From Deltaproteobacteria bacterium (lineage in GTDB: Bacteria; Desulfobacterota; Desulfobaccia; Desulfobaccales; 0-14-0-80-60-11), in the NCBI GenBank assembly GCA_016874945.1, contig VGSO01000037.1:1-13401 (forward strand): 13,401 bases of DNA, given 5' to 3'. Shown piece after piece: positions 6,021 through 13,275 of the stretch. The notes below the pieces were generated by a model, which had not been told where the DNA came from, made no database searches, and worked only from the letters and a program-made list of their open reading frames with translations. The first letter of the stretch is position 1. Every line of letters starts with the position of its first letter. Both the position numbers and the translations under genes were made by a program.

Positions 6021-9000
6021 GTGCACGGCGGGGCCGCCTATGTTCAGGAGGCCGCGCCCTATCTGGCTAATAACGTGATGGTCAACAACCAGGCCTCCTT
6101 CGGGGCAGGTCTGTGCTTCATGGAGGCGACCGGCGCCCTCATCCACCTCACCCTGACCGGCAACGCCGCGACCTTCGGCGGGGGCGGGATCGCCTGCTAC
6201 CGTTCGGCGCCGGCGCTCACCAACAGCATCCTGTGGGGCAACCGGGTGGGGACCCGGGCCAACCAGGTGTATGTGGACGACCCGGCCAGCAACCCGGTCC
6301 TGGCTTACTGCGACGTGGAGGGGGGCCGGGCGGCCATCGTGGCGCCCCAGGGCCTGGAATACTACACCGGCTGGCGGGAGAGCAACCTGGAACAGGATCC
6401 CCGTTTTGCCGGGGCGGCGGCGGGGGGAGCGGGCCTGGCCTGGCAATTCCAGGACCAGAGCCCCTGCATCAAAGCTGGAACCGGCCGGGGTGCGCCGGCC
6501 ACCGACATTCTGGGCCTGCCCCGCCCCCAGGGCGCCGGCCCTGACCTGGGAGCCTGGGAGTGGCAGGGCGGCCAGCCCGCCACCTGCTGCGGGGACCTGC
6601 CGGCCGTGGAGCACGGCCCGGCCCTGGAGCGCCTGCATAACCTGGCCCTGGAGCGCCTGCATAACCAGGCTGCCGGCGAAGCCGCCCGGGCCGCGTCCTC
6701 CCGCCGGCCCCGGGCCAGGGGGGCACTCAAGCCCGGGGAAAGAACGTCTACGAACGGAGTCTCATACGTGGGGGTGAACAAGGTCCATGTGAATTACTAC
6801 TACGATCAAGACCCGGGACCGAATGTACCGTTTACAATGTATCTTGTCGCTGAAATGGACGGCAAGAGGGAGGTTCTGGTTTCAAAGGACTTTCAAGCAA
6901 ACGATAATGTTATTTTTGAAGGGCCCTTTTTACATACAAATGTGCCTAAGACAAAAAGTTGTCAATATTTAATGACTTCCAGTTTGGGTTGGGAATATAG
7001 TGTGGGGCTTCCTATAGAAATCGATAACTTTATTTGGGGCGAGCTCCAATTTGACGATACGATAAATGGCATGGGTACGGTTAAACTAGGCTGGGACGGT
7101 GTTAGCGGTAGAAATGTGACGGTGCCTGAGGGAATAACCTGGACCATTGAAAATACGCAACTTGATGTATCAACCAATAATCCTGAATTACGAGTTTATG
7201 GGAGTCTTCAGCTCAATAAAGATACCTGTTTTACAGGTTCTTGGGTTCATCTGACCTCCATGCTGCCTAAAGGAGCAATAGTATTAGATCAGGTGACCTT
7301 CGACCCCTTGTGTCATGTGACGGTAAGAGCCTGGAGTTCCTTCAATGCCGATAAATGTTTTTTTTACTACCAGGTAAGCGTGTACGGGTTTGAACCCAAT
7401 TTCACCGATTGCGAATTTGATTGGTGGTTGGTCTTCTGGGGCCGCAATGGCGGCGGATATCTCAACAATGTCTTTGCCATGGGCGTGTTTTTCTCCAACT
7501 CAACTTTGGCCGAGATTCCGAAGTGGGACCTAGCCGCCGCCCCCAGCCCCACCCTCGCCGGCAACAGTTTTGTGGGGAGGTATGCTCTATTTTATGCTCC
7601 CTCGGTGGCGCCCACCGCACCCATCCCTATCGGCCGCAACTATTTTGGGGGCCCTGGGGACCCCATTATTGGCACAACCTTGCCCGGTTTCCTCGACCAC
7701 AGGCCGTTTTGCTATTCTCAGTCGGGGCTCCCCTTTAAGATCGAGACCCCCCTGGTTGCGGGGAAGCACCGCAGCCTCCAGAAGACCTTGCCCCGCTTCT
7801 GGTCCAATGTGATATACGGCCAAAACACCATCGACTGGAATACTAAAACGTCTCCCTCGTTAATAAAAAACCGTGAAACGCTGGTGTCCGTCGATGTGAC
7901 CTCCACGGACGAAGCCGTGTCGGGGGCTAAGGTCTGGGTCTATGTTGACGGGCAGGATGTGACCTGGACCTGTGACCAAGCGCCTCCGACAATTTACCGG
8001 GACCTGTCTCGTTATTATGGTTCTCCCCAGCAAGGCGGAAGGAGTCCTTCTCCTGAAAAGATTGGCCTCGGAGTTAGCACCTTCAATTTCTACCTGCCGG
8101 CCACAGACAAAGATGCTGTCACGCTGAAAGTCGTCCTGGACACCACCGGGGTGACCGGTTATGCCAAAGAGGTACCGCGCGGGGAGCAGACGTTGTTTGA
8201 GTCTTCGGTATTGTTTAGGCCGGAACCGCGGCGTGTTAATGTCAAGGTGGTTCCCATCAGATTTATCTCGGATGTGGTGATGGAGGGGGGCACAACGCCC
8301 GATCCTGTCGTGATGAAGAGCGCCCTGGCAAACCTCATGCCGGGCATGCTGCCGCTCTGGCGTCCCAACCTCTATTGTGGGCGGCCGAGGCCGTATCCCT
8401 TCAGTGGCACCATAATGGATAACCCCGTAGGCGAAATCGCACAGGGTTTAACCTTGTTACCTCTGGCCGCCGCACTGCGCGCCGACATGGGACTGGCCAA
8501 TGTGTTGAACTGGGTCGTGAGCCAGGAGCCAATCGACCGCCTGGTGGCGGTGGTCCCGGCAGGCACTTTTCCGGGAAACGCCGAAGGGGTGAATTACCTC
8601 GGTTCGAATATTTTATTTGTGGATGAACGATATCCAGTGGCGGTGTTGCATGAGTGGGGCCATTCCCTGGGCCTCTGGCGCGGGAAGGGGGAGGAGCAAT
8701 ACGAAAAGTATCGTGAAAACGGGTTGCCCCTGGTGGGTTGTACGGCTTTCAATCCTGATCCGTTTGGGGATGTGAGTTCAGCAAAAGGGGTCGGCCGTTT
8801 CTACCATTTCGCCCGGGCCGCGGATATCTGGTTTAGAGGCCCACCAACCGCTTATGACCTGATGGGCAATAAACGAGAAGCCTGGCCCATTTACCCAACG
8901 CTCCAGGCTTTTCCCACATATTTCCAAGGTTTAACCAAAACCTCGACCTCCGCGGCCGCGGAGAAAGCGGTGACCGCCGGCCCGCCTCCCCTTACGGCCG

Positions 9001-10589
9001 CCGGGGAGGCGTTCGCCGCCGGCCCGCCTCCGGCGGGGACCAAGCGCCTCCTCCTCACTGCCAGGACCCAGATCCTTCCGGCGGCGGACGGGAGCAGCAG
9101 CCACTCCCAAATCCTGAAGCCGGAGACGGTGCGAGCCCTCAATATTACTGCGGTGGCCCAGAATGCGCTGCCGCCAGACGTATCTCCGGGGACCAGTTAC
9201 TATATACAAGCTCTTTCCCCTAGCGGGGGGCAGCAAGTGGAGAATTTTACCGTCCCGCCGTATGATGACCCCACCGGCGGTAATCCGCCGGAGGGTCAAT
9301 GGCAGGCCACCTTTGACGTGCCGCAGGACACGTACCGGGTGGAAATTTATCAAGGCGTCTCTCCTGCTGGGGAGAAAATTATGGAGTTCGCGCCCAGCGG
9401 CGGTGTCGCCACCGAGATCACGGCGCCGGTTGGCGGCGCCACCCTGGGTGAAGAGCTCCAGCTGACCTGGGAGAGCACGGTGCAGGGGACGCCGGCCCTG
9501 CCCCTGCAACACCTGGTGCTCTGGAGCACGGACAACGGGGCCACCTGGATGGGCGACGGCGCCATCTTGGACGCCCCCAACTGGAAGGGCAGCACCGACT
9601 TCCTGCCCGCTGGCGACCAGATCAGCTTCAAGGTGCTCTCCAGCGACGGCCTGAATACGGGTATCGCCCAGGTGGACGGCCTCAGACTGCCTCCGCGGCC
9701 ACCCCGGCACGTGGCCATCAGCCCGTACCTGGATGGCGATGTGGCCCAGCCGGGGACCCGCTGGTTTTTTAAGGGCCAGGCCGTCGATGTGGAAGACGGC
9801 CTGATCACCAGCGGCCAGTGGAATTCCTCCCGGGACGGGTCCCTGCAGGTGGCCGAGGGGGTGGTGCTCAGCCCGGGCCAGCACGACATCACCTTCACCG
9901 TCACTAACTCCAAGGGCCTGAGTGGGAACGCCAAAATCCGGGTGACGGTCGAGGACATGACTACGGTGGATGTGGGGCTGAAGCCCCAGGACCTGGTCAT
10001 CGTCGAAGGCCCGGGAAGGTCCCAGGGGGAGTCACCCTTGAGGCTCACCTATGGCAAGAGCAACCAGGTAATCCTGAAATTCCGCAACCAAGGCCGGGAC
10101 ACCAGCCTCACCGCGGTTCTCCAGGTCAAACCCCCCGGAGGCGCGTGGTCCACGCTGAAGCTGAAAAGGAACAAGATGACCCTCCTGCCCTTCGAGGAAG
10201 GCAGCATCAGCGCGCCCTATACACCGGCGGTGAAGGGAACCTATAAGTTCCGGGGGATCTTGGAGGTGAATACGCCCTCCGACAGCAACCTGAAGAACAA
10301 CCAGCGCACCTGGGAGGCGGTTGCAGGCGTCACCGCGACCCCCGTCCTGGGGCCGCCGAGCGGAACTTATACCGGGGAGCAGCAAGTGTTCCTGTGGTGC
10401 CGAGACCGGGATGCCACCATTCGCTATACCGTTGACGGCACTACCCCCACCCGGGACCTGGGCTTCGAGGTGGCCAACGGCACCGTCATCACCATCAACC
10501 AAAGCACCCTGCTCCGGGCCGTGGCCTATACCTCCGACAAACTGGTTTCCCGGCTGGCCCAGGCCGCTTACACCATCAAGAACGAGTGA
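6021..10589 (+). CDS. large exported multidomain protein (beta-helix, HEXXH-containing centre, Ig-like/CARDB/chitobiase-C-like tail)
   Basis: The open frame is 1,522 residues from GTG 6021, but coding similarity starts earlier (5952), so the GTG is an artefact of the upstream frameshift. Residues 1-~185 finish a right-handed beta-helix, ending 'AGPDLGAWEWQ'. Residues ~190-240 are a low-complexity Ala/Arg-rich linker with an 8-residue tandem repeat (LERLHNLA). Residues ~245-960 are encoded by visibly more AT-rich DNA. They include a second beta-helix-like stretch (~400-560), an Ig-like segment near 620, and a putative peptidase-like region with HEWGH (His877-His881) and 'YDLMGNKREAW' (Met948), the latter resembling a Met-turn. 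No third zinc histidine follows at the metzincin position (Arg instead). After a repeated GPPP linker (~980-1005), the GC-rich tail has an Ig-like domain (~1131-1240), a CARDB-like domain (~1315-1430) and a chitobiase/hexosaminidase C-terminal-like domain (~1439-1520). Probable cell-surface or secreted protein; substrate unknown. Confidence 0.8.
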   Translation: MHGGAAYVQEAAPYLANNVMVNNQASFGAGLCFMEATGALIHLTLTGNAATFGGGGIACYRSAPALTNSILWGNRVGTRANQVYVDDPASNPVLAYCDVEGGRAAIVAPQGLEYYTGWRESNLEQDPRFAGAAAGGAGLAWQFQDQSPCIKAGTGRGAPATDILGLPRPQGAGPDLGAWEWQGGQPATCCGDLPAVEHGPALERLHNLALERLHNQAAGEAARAASSRRPRARGALKPGERTSTNGVSYVGVNKVHVNYYYDQDPGPNVPFTMYLVAEMDGKREVLVSKDFQANDNVIFEGPFLHTNVPKTKSCQYLMTSSLGWEYSVGLPIEIDNFIWGELQFDDTINGMGTVKLGWDGVSGRNVTVPEGITWTIENTQLDVSTNNPELRVYGSLQLNKDTCFTGSWVHLTSMLPKGAIVLDQVTFDPLCHVTVRAWSSFNADKCFFYYQVSVYGFEPNFTDCEFDWWLVFWGRNGGGYLNNVFAMGVFFSNSTLAEIPKWDLAAAPSPTLAGNSFVGRYALFYAPSVAPTAPIPIGRNYFGGPGDPIIGTTLPGFLDHRPFCYSQSGLPFKIETPLVAGKHRSLQKTLPRFWSNVIYGQNTIDWNTKTSPSLIKNRETLVSVDVTSTDEAVSGAKVWVYVDGQDVTWTCDQAPPTIYRDLSRYYGSPQQGGRSPSPEKIGLGVSTFNFYLPATDKDAVTLKVVLDTTGVTGYAKEVPRGEQTLFESSVLFRPEPRRVNVKVVPIRFISDVVMEGGTTPDPVVMKSALANLMPGMLPLWRPNLYCGRPRPYPFSGTIMDNPVGEIAQGLTLLPLAAALRADMGLANVLNWVVSQEPIDRLVAVVPAGTFPGNAEGVNYLGSNILFVDERYPVAVLHEWGHSLGLWRGKGEEQYEKYRENGLPLVGCTAFNPDPFGDVSSAKGVGRFYHFARAADIWFRGPPTAYDLMGNKREAWPIYPTLQAFPTYFQGLTKTSTSAAAEKAVTAGPPPLTAAGEAFAAGPPPAGTKRLLLTARTQILPAADGSSSHSQILKPETVRALNITAVAQNALPPDVSPGTSYYIQALSPSGGQQVENFTVPPYDDPTGGNPPEGQWQATFDVPQDTYRVEIYQGVSPAGEKIMEFAPSGGVATEITAPVGGATLGEELQLTWESTVQGTPALPLQHLVLWSTDNGATWMGDGAILDAPNWKGSTDFLPAGDQISFKVLSSDGLNTGIAQVDGLRLPPRPPRHVAISPYLDGDVAQPGTRWFFKGQAVDVEDGLITSGQWNSSRDGSLQVAEGVVLSPGQHDITFTVTNSKGLSGNAKIRVTVEDMTTVDVGLKPQDLVIVEGPGRSQGESPLRLTYGKSNQVILKFRNQGRDTSLTAVLQVKPPGGAWSTLKLKRNKMTLLPFEEGSISAPYTPAVKGTYKFRGILEVNTPSDSNLKNNQRTWEAVAGVTATPVLGPPSGTYTGEQQVFLWCRDRDATIRYTVDGTTPTRDLGFEVANGTVITINQSTLLRAVAYTSDKLVSRLAQAAYTIKNE
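6620..6666 (+). repeat. 24-bp in-frame tandem duplication in linker
   Basis: The 23-bp stretch GGCCCTGGAGCGCCTGCATA + ACC occurs at 6620-6642 and again at 6644-6666, period 24 bp, identical. It encodes two copies of an LERLHN-containing octapeptide just before the composition change near 6740. A period that is a multiple of three keeps the frame. Confidence 0.9.
8974..9031 (+). repeat. direct repeat coding the GPPP linker
   Basis: CCGCCGGCCCGCCTCC occurs at 8974-8989 and 9016-9031, 42 bp apart (14 codons), encoding 'AGPPP' twice. It lies where the AT-richer centre of the gene gives way to the GC-rich C-terminal domains, and could mark a recombination or domain-joining point. Confidence 0.8.
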
Positions 10590-10672
10590 GACCACCGTTC
10601 AGCGACCAGGGGGTTCCTCTTGAGCCTTTTGCAAAAGTCTCTTTAGGGTTGATTTATTGACAATTTAAGCCT

Positions 10673-10729
10673 CATCGGCGTTCCGGTACTTTTTTGAGAG
10701 AAAAACCATAGGCTTAGGGGGCGCCGATG
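10673..10729 (+). repeat. inverted repeat covering the remnant transposase start codon
   Basis: CATCGGCG at 10673-10680 pairs exactly with CGCCGATG at 10722-10729, whose last three bases are the putative ATG. In an mRNA the start codon would be base-paired. This is a known way for IS to block translation from outside transcripts, though an 8-bp repeat over a 41-base loop is weak evidence. Confidence 0.45.
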
Positions 10730-10957
10730 CAGTTTAGGGAAGCAGTATCATGGGCCATGGGGACCTTGCAACGGAATTTAATCCCGTGCCTGGAAGAATG
10801 TGGGGAGCGGCCGTTAACTGAGAAAGAGCGGCAATTAGTCAGCATCTTGGCAGTGCTCCAAATCGAGAAATTTGTCGGTCGGCCCTGCTGGGTGCGGTCA
10901 TATAGGGCACAAAAAAAGGCAGGGCCACGCCGGCCCCCGGTTTGGTTTGTCCTATGA
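10727..10957 (+). pseudogene. truncated transposase N-terminus
   Basis: The frame is 76 codons from ATG 10727. The first ~52 residues ('MQFREAVSWAMGTLQRNLIP' and 'RPLTEKERQLVSILAVLQIE' followed by KFVGR) look like the start of an IS transposase. The remainder ('PCWVRSYRAQKKAGPRRPPV...') does not and is Arg/Pro-rich. No DDE residues are present, so it cannot be functional. The point of loss is near 10890, immediately before an imperfect palindrome at 10898-10957. No good ribosome-binding site precedes the ATG; instead the start codon lies in an inverted repeat (10673-10680 with 10722-10729). The exact IS family is not recognised with confidence. Confidence 0.55.
10898..10957. repeat. imperfect 60-bp palindrome
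   Basis: TCATATAGGGCACAAA (10898-10913) mirrors TTTGTCCTATGA (10946-10957) with two single-base interruptions. Between them is a GC-rich core, GGCAGGGCCACGCCGGCCCC. It begins where transposase similarity stops, so it may be a small inserted repeat, or the scar of an internal deletion. Confidence 0.4.
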
Positions 10958-11009
10958 GAAAAATGTGGTTAACCTTTTTTAAGTTTCCTCTATCCGGCCA
11001 ATCTAATAC

Positions 11010-11048
11010 GGTTTTCGGTTTTCGGTCTTCGGTTTCCAGTTTTCGGTT
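11010..11048 (+). repeat. heptanucleotide tandem repeat (GGTTTTC)
   Basis: Five 7-bp units: GGTTTTC, GGTTTTC, GGTCTTC, GGTTTCC, AGTTTTC, then a partial GGTT. Related units recur just after dxs at 13189-13205. It lies upstream of the dxs promoter and is not coding. Confidence 0.85.
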
Positions 11049-11088
11049 AAAAGAAATTGTATTATCAATAAGTTAGCCATATAATTTG

Positions 11089-11116
11089 TTGCATCTGAAA
11101 CTGAACTTGGTATAAT
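11089..11116 (+). promoter_or_regulatory. probable dxs promoter
   Basis: TTGCAT (-35, 11089-11094), a 16-bp spacer and a perfect TATAAT (-10, 11111-11116), with TGG immediately before the -10. Transcription would start near 11123, giving a leader of about 126 nt before the dxs ATG. The whole element closely resembles 4671-4698. Confidence 0.6.
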
Positions 11117-11176
11117 TCCTAATCCCTATTCCCTGCCTCAACATTTTCTGGCTTTATTACTCAATTATGGGTATAC

Positions 11177-11197
11177 TTAAAAATTAAAAATTAAAAA
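11177..11197 (+). repeat. TTAAAAA x3 tandem repeat in dxs leader
   Basis: Three exact TTAAAAA units at 11177-11183, 11184-11190 and 11191-11197 form an A/T-rich tract in the untranslated leader, 50 bp before the dxs start. An unpaired A-rich leader could help ribosome or RNase E access; this is inference. Confidence 0.8.
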
Positions 11198-11201
11198 AAC
11201 T

Positions 11202-11238
11202 CTCCTTGGTGATCCTCGGGGGAGGAGGATATAAGGAG
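11202..11238 (+). promoter_or_regulatory. possible Shine-Dalgarno-masking hairpin before dxs
   Basis: CTCCTT (11202-11207) can pair with AAGGAG (11233-11238), which is the core of the dxs ribosome-binding site. Inside that helix ATCCTC (11212-11217) pairs with GAGGAT (11225-11230). The two helices stack with a small internal loop and a 7-base apical loop. This could reduce translation of dxs until opened. Purine/pyrimidine-rich leaders can pair by chance, so this is a candidate only. Confidence 0.4.
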
Positions 11239-11248
11239 GAGATGGAAT

Positions 11249-13183
11249 ATGGATAGCCGCAAGGTTGCCGGACGTTTGCTGCCCCGGATCAGCGGTCCCC
11301 AGGCCTTAAAAAAACTGCCCCCGGAGCTTCTGCCCCAGGTGGCTCAGGAGATCCGGGACGTCATCATCGAAACCGTGTCCCGCACCGGCGGCCACCTGGC
11401 CCCCAGCCTGGGGGTGGTGGAGCTGACCGTTGCGCTCCACTACGTCTTTGACACCCCCCGGGACAAGATCATCTGGGACGTGGGCCATCAGGCTTACGCC
11501 CATAAACTCCTCACCGGACGCCAGGACCGCTTCCACACCCTGCGACAATACGGCGGCATCAGCGGCTTCCCCAAGCGGGCCGAAAGCCCCTACGACGCCT
11601 TGGACACCGGGCACAGCTCCACCTCCGTGTCCGCCGCCCTGGGGATGGCTTCGGCCCGGTGCATCAAGCGGGAAAGCGGCCGGGTCATCGCGGTCATCGG
11701 CGACGGGGCCTTGACTGCCGGCATGGCCTTCGAGGGCCTGAACAACGCCGGCGATCTGAACAAAAACCTCATCGTCATCCTTAACGACAACGGCATGTCC
11801 ATCGCCCCCAACGTGGGCGCGCTTTCTTCTTTCTTCAGCCGCAAGCTCACCGGGCGCACCATGGTCTTCCTGAAAAAGCAGGTGGAGCACATGCTGCGCT
11901 CCTTCCCGGCCATCGGCGACGACCTGGTGGCCTGGGCCAAAAAAAGCGAAGAATCCGTCAAGGCCTTCTTCACCCCCGGCATGCTCTTTGAAGCCCTGAA
12001 ATTCAACTACCTGGGGCCGGTGGACGGCCACCGCCTGGACCACCTCATCGAGACCTTAAACAACGTCAAGTACCTGACGGGCCCCATCCTGGTGCACGTG
12101 CGCACCATCAAGGGCAAGGGCTATGAACCTGCAGAAGTAAACCCCACCGGGTTCCACGGCCTGGGGAAGTTCAACGCCGACACCGGCGAGCCTAAGAAAA
12201 GCGTCAGCGACATCCTGTCTTACACCGAAGTTTTCGGGGAAACCCTGGTGCGCCTGGCCCGAGAGGACAAGCGTATCGTGGCCATCACCGCGGCCATGCC
12301 CGACGGCACCGGCCTGGTGGACTTCCGCAAATACTTCCCGGACCGCTTCTTTGACGTGGGCATCTGCGAACAGCACGCGGTGACCTTCTCCGCCGGCCTG
12401 GCCCTGGAGGGCCTGCGCCCCGTGGCCGCCATCTACTCCACTTTCCTCCAGCGGGCCTATGACCAGGTGCTCCACGACGTCTGCCTCCAGAACCTCCCCG
12501 TGGTCTTCGCCCTGGACCGGGGCGGCGTGGTGGGGGAAGACGGCGAAACCCACCAGGGGCTGTTCGACCTCTCTTATCTGCGCCACCTGCCCAACCTCAC
12601 TCTCATGGCTCCCAAGGACGAAGACGAGCTGCGCCACATGCTGTTCACTGCGGTGCACCATCCCGGGCCCGTCGCGGTGCGTTACCCCCGGGGCCAGGGC
12701 GCGGGCGTGGCCTTTTCCTCCACCCTGAAAAAATTGCCTATCGGCAAGGCCGAAGTGCTGCGGGAAGGCCAGGACCTCCTCATCCTGGCGGTGGGCGCCT
12801 CCGTCTATCCCGCCCTCCAGGCCGCCCAGGAACTGGAACAGCAGGGCTTCAGCGCCACCGTGGTCAACGCCCGGTTCATCAAGCCCCTGGATGAAAACCT
12901 CATCCTCAACCTGGCGGCCAAACACGGCCGGGTCCTCACCGTGGAAGAAAACGTGGCCCAGGGCGGCTTCGGCAGCGCGGTCCTGGAACTCTTCGCCGAC
13001 TGGGACCTCACCGGTGTGGCAATAAAACGCCTGGCCATCCCCGACGTCTTCCTGGAGCACGGCTCTCCCGCCATCCTGCGGAAAAAATACGGCCTGGACG
13101 CCCCCGGCATCCTCCAGGCCGCGTTGACCCTCCTGCAAAAACCGGCTCTTCCCAAGAATGTGGTGTGGGGGAGCTTCAGTTAA
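11249..13183 (+). CDS. dxs: 1-deoxy-D-xylulose-5-phosphate synthase
   Basis: This 644-residue enzyme catalyses thiamine-diphosphate-dependent condensation of pyruvate and glyceraldehyde 3-phosphate to DXP with loss of CO2. It is the first step of the MEP isoprenoid pathway and also supplies thiamine and pyridoxal synthesis; it acts in the cytoplasm. Visible family features are His50 in 'TGGHLAPSLGVVEL', His80 in 'WDVGHQAYAHK', 'DTGHSSTSVSAALGMA', the ThDP/Mg motif GDG (151-153) through 'ILNDNGMSI', 'YLGPVDGH', the catalytic Glu374 in 'CEQHAVTFSAGLALEG', 'DRGGVVGEDGETHQG' (His435) and 'RYPRGQG'. The length is normal (E. coli 620). ATG 11249 has AAGGAGGA ending 8 bp upstream; an ATG at 11242 stops at once. 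No MEP or exo/xseB neighbours are seen upstream. It has its own promoter and a terminator at 13216-13245, so it appears monocistronic. Confidence 0.98.
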   Translation: MDSRKVAGRLLPRISGPQALKKLPPELLPQVAQEIRDVIIETVSRTGGHLAPSLGVVELTVALHYVFDTPRDKIIWDVGHQAYAHKLLTGRQDRFHTLRQYGGISGFPKRAESPYDALDTGHSSTSVSAALGMASARCIKRESGRVIAVIGDGALTAGMAFEGLNNAGDLNKNLIVILNDNGMSIAPNVGALSSFFSRKLTGRTMVFLKKQVEHMLRSFPAIGDDLVAWAKKSEESVKAFFTPGMLFEALKFNYLGPVDGHRLDHLIETLNNVKYLTGPILVHVRTIKGKGYEPAEVNPTGFHGLGKFNADTGEPKKSVSDILSYTEVFGETLVRLAREDKRIVAITAAMPDGTGLVDFRKYFPDRFFDVGICEQHAVTFSAGLALEGLRPVAAIYSTFLQRAYDQVLHDVCLQNLPVVFALDRGGVVGEDGETHQGLFDLSYLRHLPNLTLMAPKDEDELRHMLFTAVHHPGPVAVRYPRGQGAGVAFSSTLKKLPIGKAEVLREGQDLLILAVGASVYPALQAAQELEQQGFSATVVNARFIKPLDENLILNLAAKHGRVLTVEENVAQGGFGSAVLELFADWDLTGVAIKRLAIPDVFLEHGSPAILRKKYGLDAPGILQAALTLLQKPALPKNVVWGSFS

Positions 13184-13188
13184 AAGAC

Positions 13189-13205
13189 AGTTTTCGGTTT
13201 TCGGT
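13189..13205 (+). repeat. short heptad repeat (AGTTTTC/GGTTTTC) after dxs
   Basis: AGTTTTC, GGTTTTC and a partial GGT begin 5 bp after the dxs stop. They are the same unit as in the array at 11010-11048 upstream of the gene, in the same orientation. Confidence 0.75.
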
Positions 13206-13215
13206 AAAAAACAAC

Positions 13216-13245
13216 AAAGGCAGGGGCTAAACTCCCTGCCTTTTT
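13216..13245 (+). terminator. intrinsic terminator of dxs
   Basis: AAAGGCAGGG (13216-13225) pairs with CCCTGCCTTT (13234-13243) around an 8-base loop, and the T-run at 13241-13245 completes a classic rho-independent terminator. The A-run on the left gives it weak bidirectional character. Confidence 0.92.
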
Positions 13246-13275
13246 ATATCCTTACAATATCTTGCTAATGATTCA

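Larger units (their letters stand above)
10623..10957 (+). mobile_element. degenerate insertion-sequence remnant
   Basis: The stretch starts near GAGCCTTTTGCAAAAGTCTC (10622-10641), which has the style of a transposase-type terminal repeat and contains the palindrome CTTTTGCAAAAG. Next come a non-coding leader and the first ~52 codons of a transposase-like frame. No matching inverted end was found before dxs, so most of the element is missing. The assignment is tentative and rests on the end-like sequence plus the protein start. Confidence 0.55.

Noticed and set aside
6021..6023. GTG 6021 as true start of the large protein
   Set aside because: It lies in the middle of a beta-helix repeat and lacks a signal peptide and a ribosome-binding site. 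The coding signal extends back to the G8 tract and, after frame correction, to 5208.
8931..9884. 317-codon minus-strand open frame opposite the large exported-protein gene
   Set aside because: The plus-strand frame has clear domain-like repeats and composition. The antisense product is Arg/Gly/Pro/His-rich with no motif, typical of GC-rich antisense shadows. The same applies to 5760-6662 and 9350-10595.
11010..11048. CRISPR array
   Set aside because: The units are only 7 bp, contiguous and without spacers, so this is a simple tandem repeat.
12056..13138. 360-codon minus-strand open frame opposite dxs
   Set aside because: dxs is certain, and the antisense product is a Gly/His/Gln-rich shadow with no recognisable domain. 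The same applies to 11306-12043.
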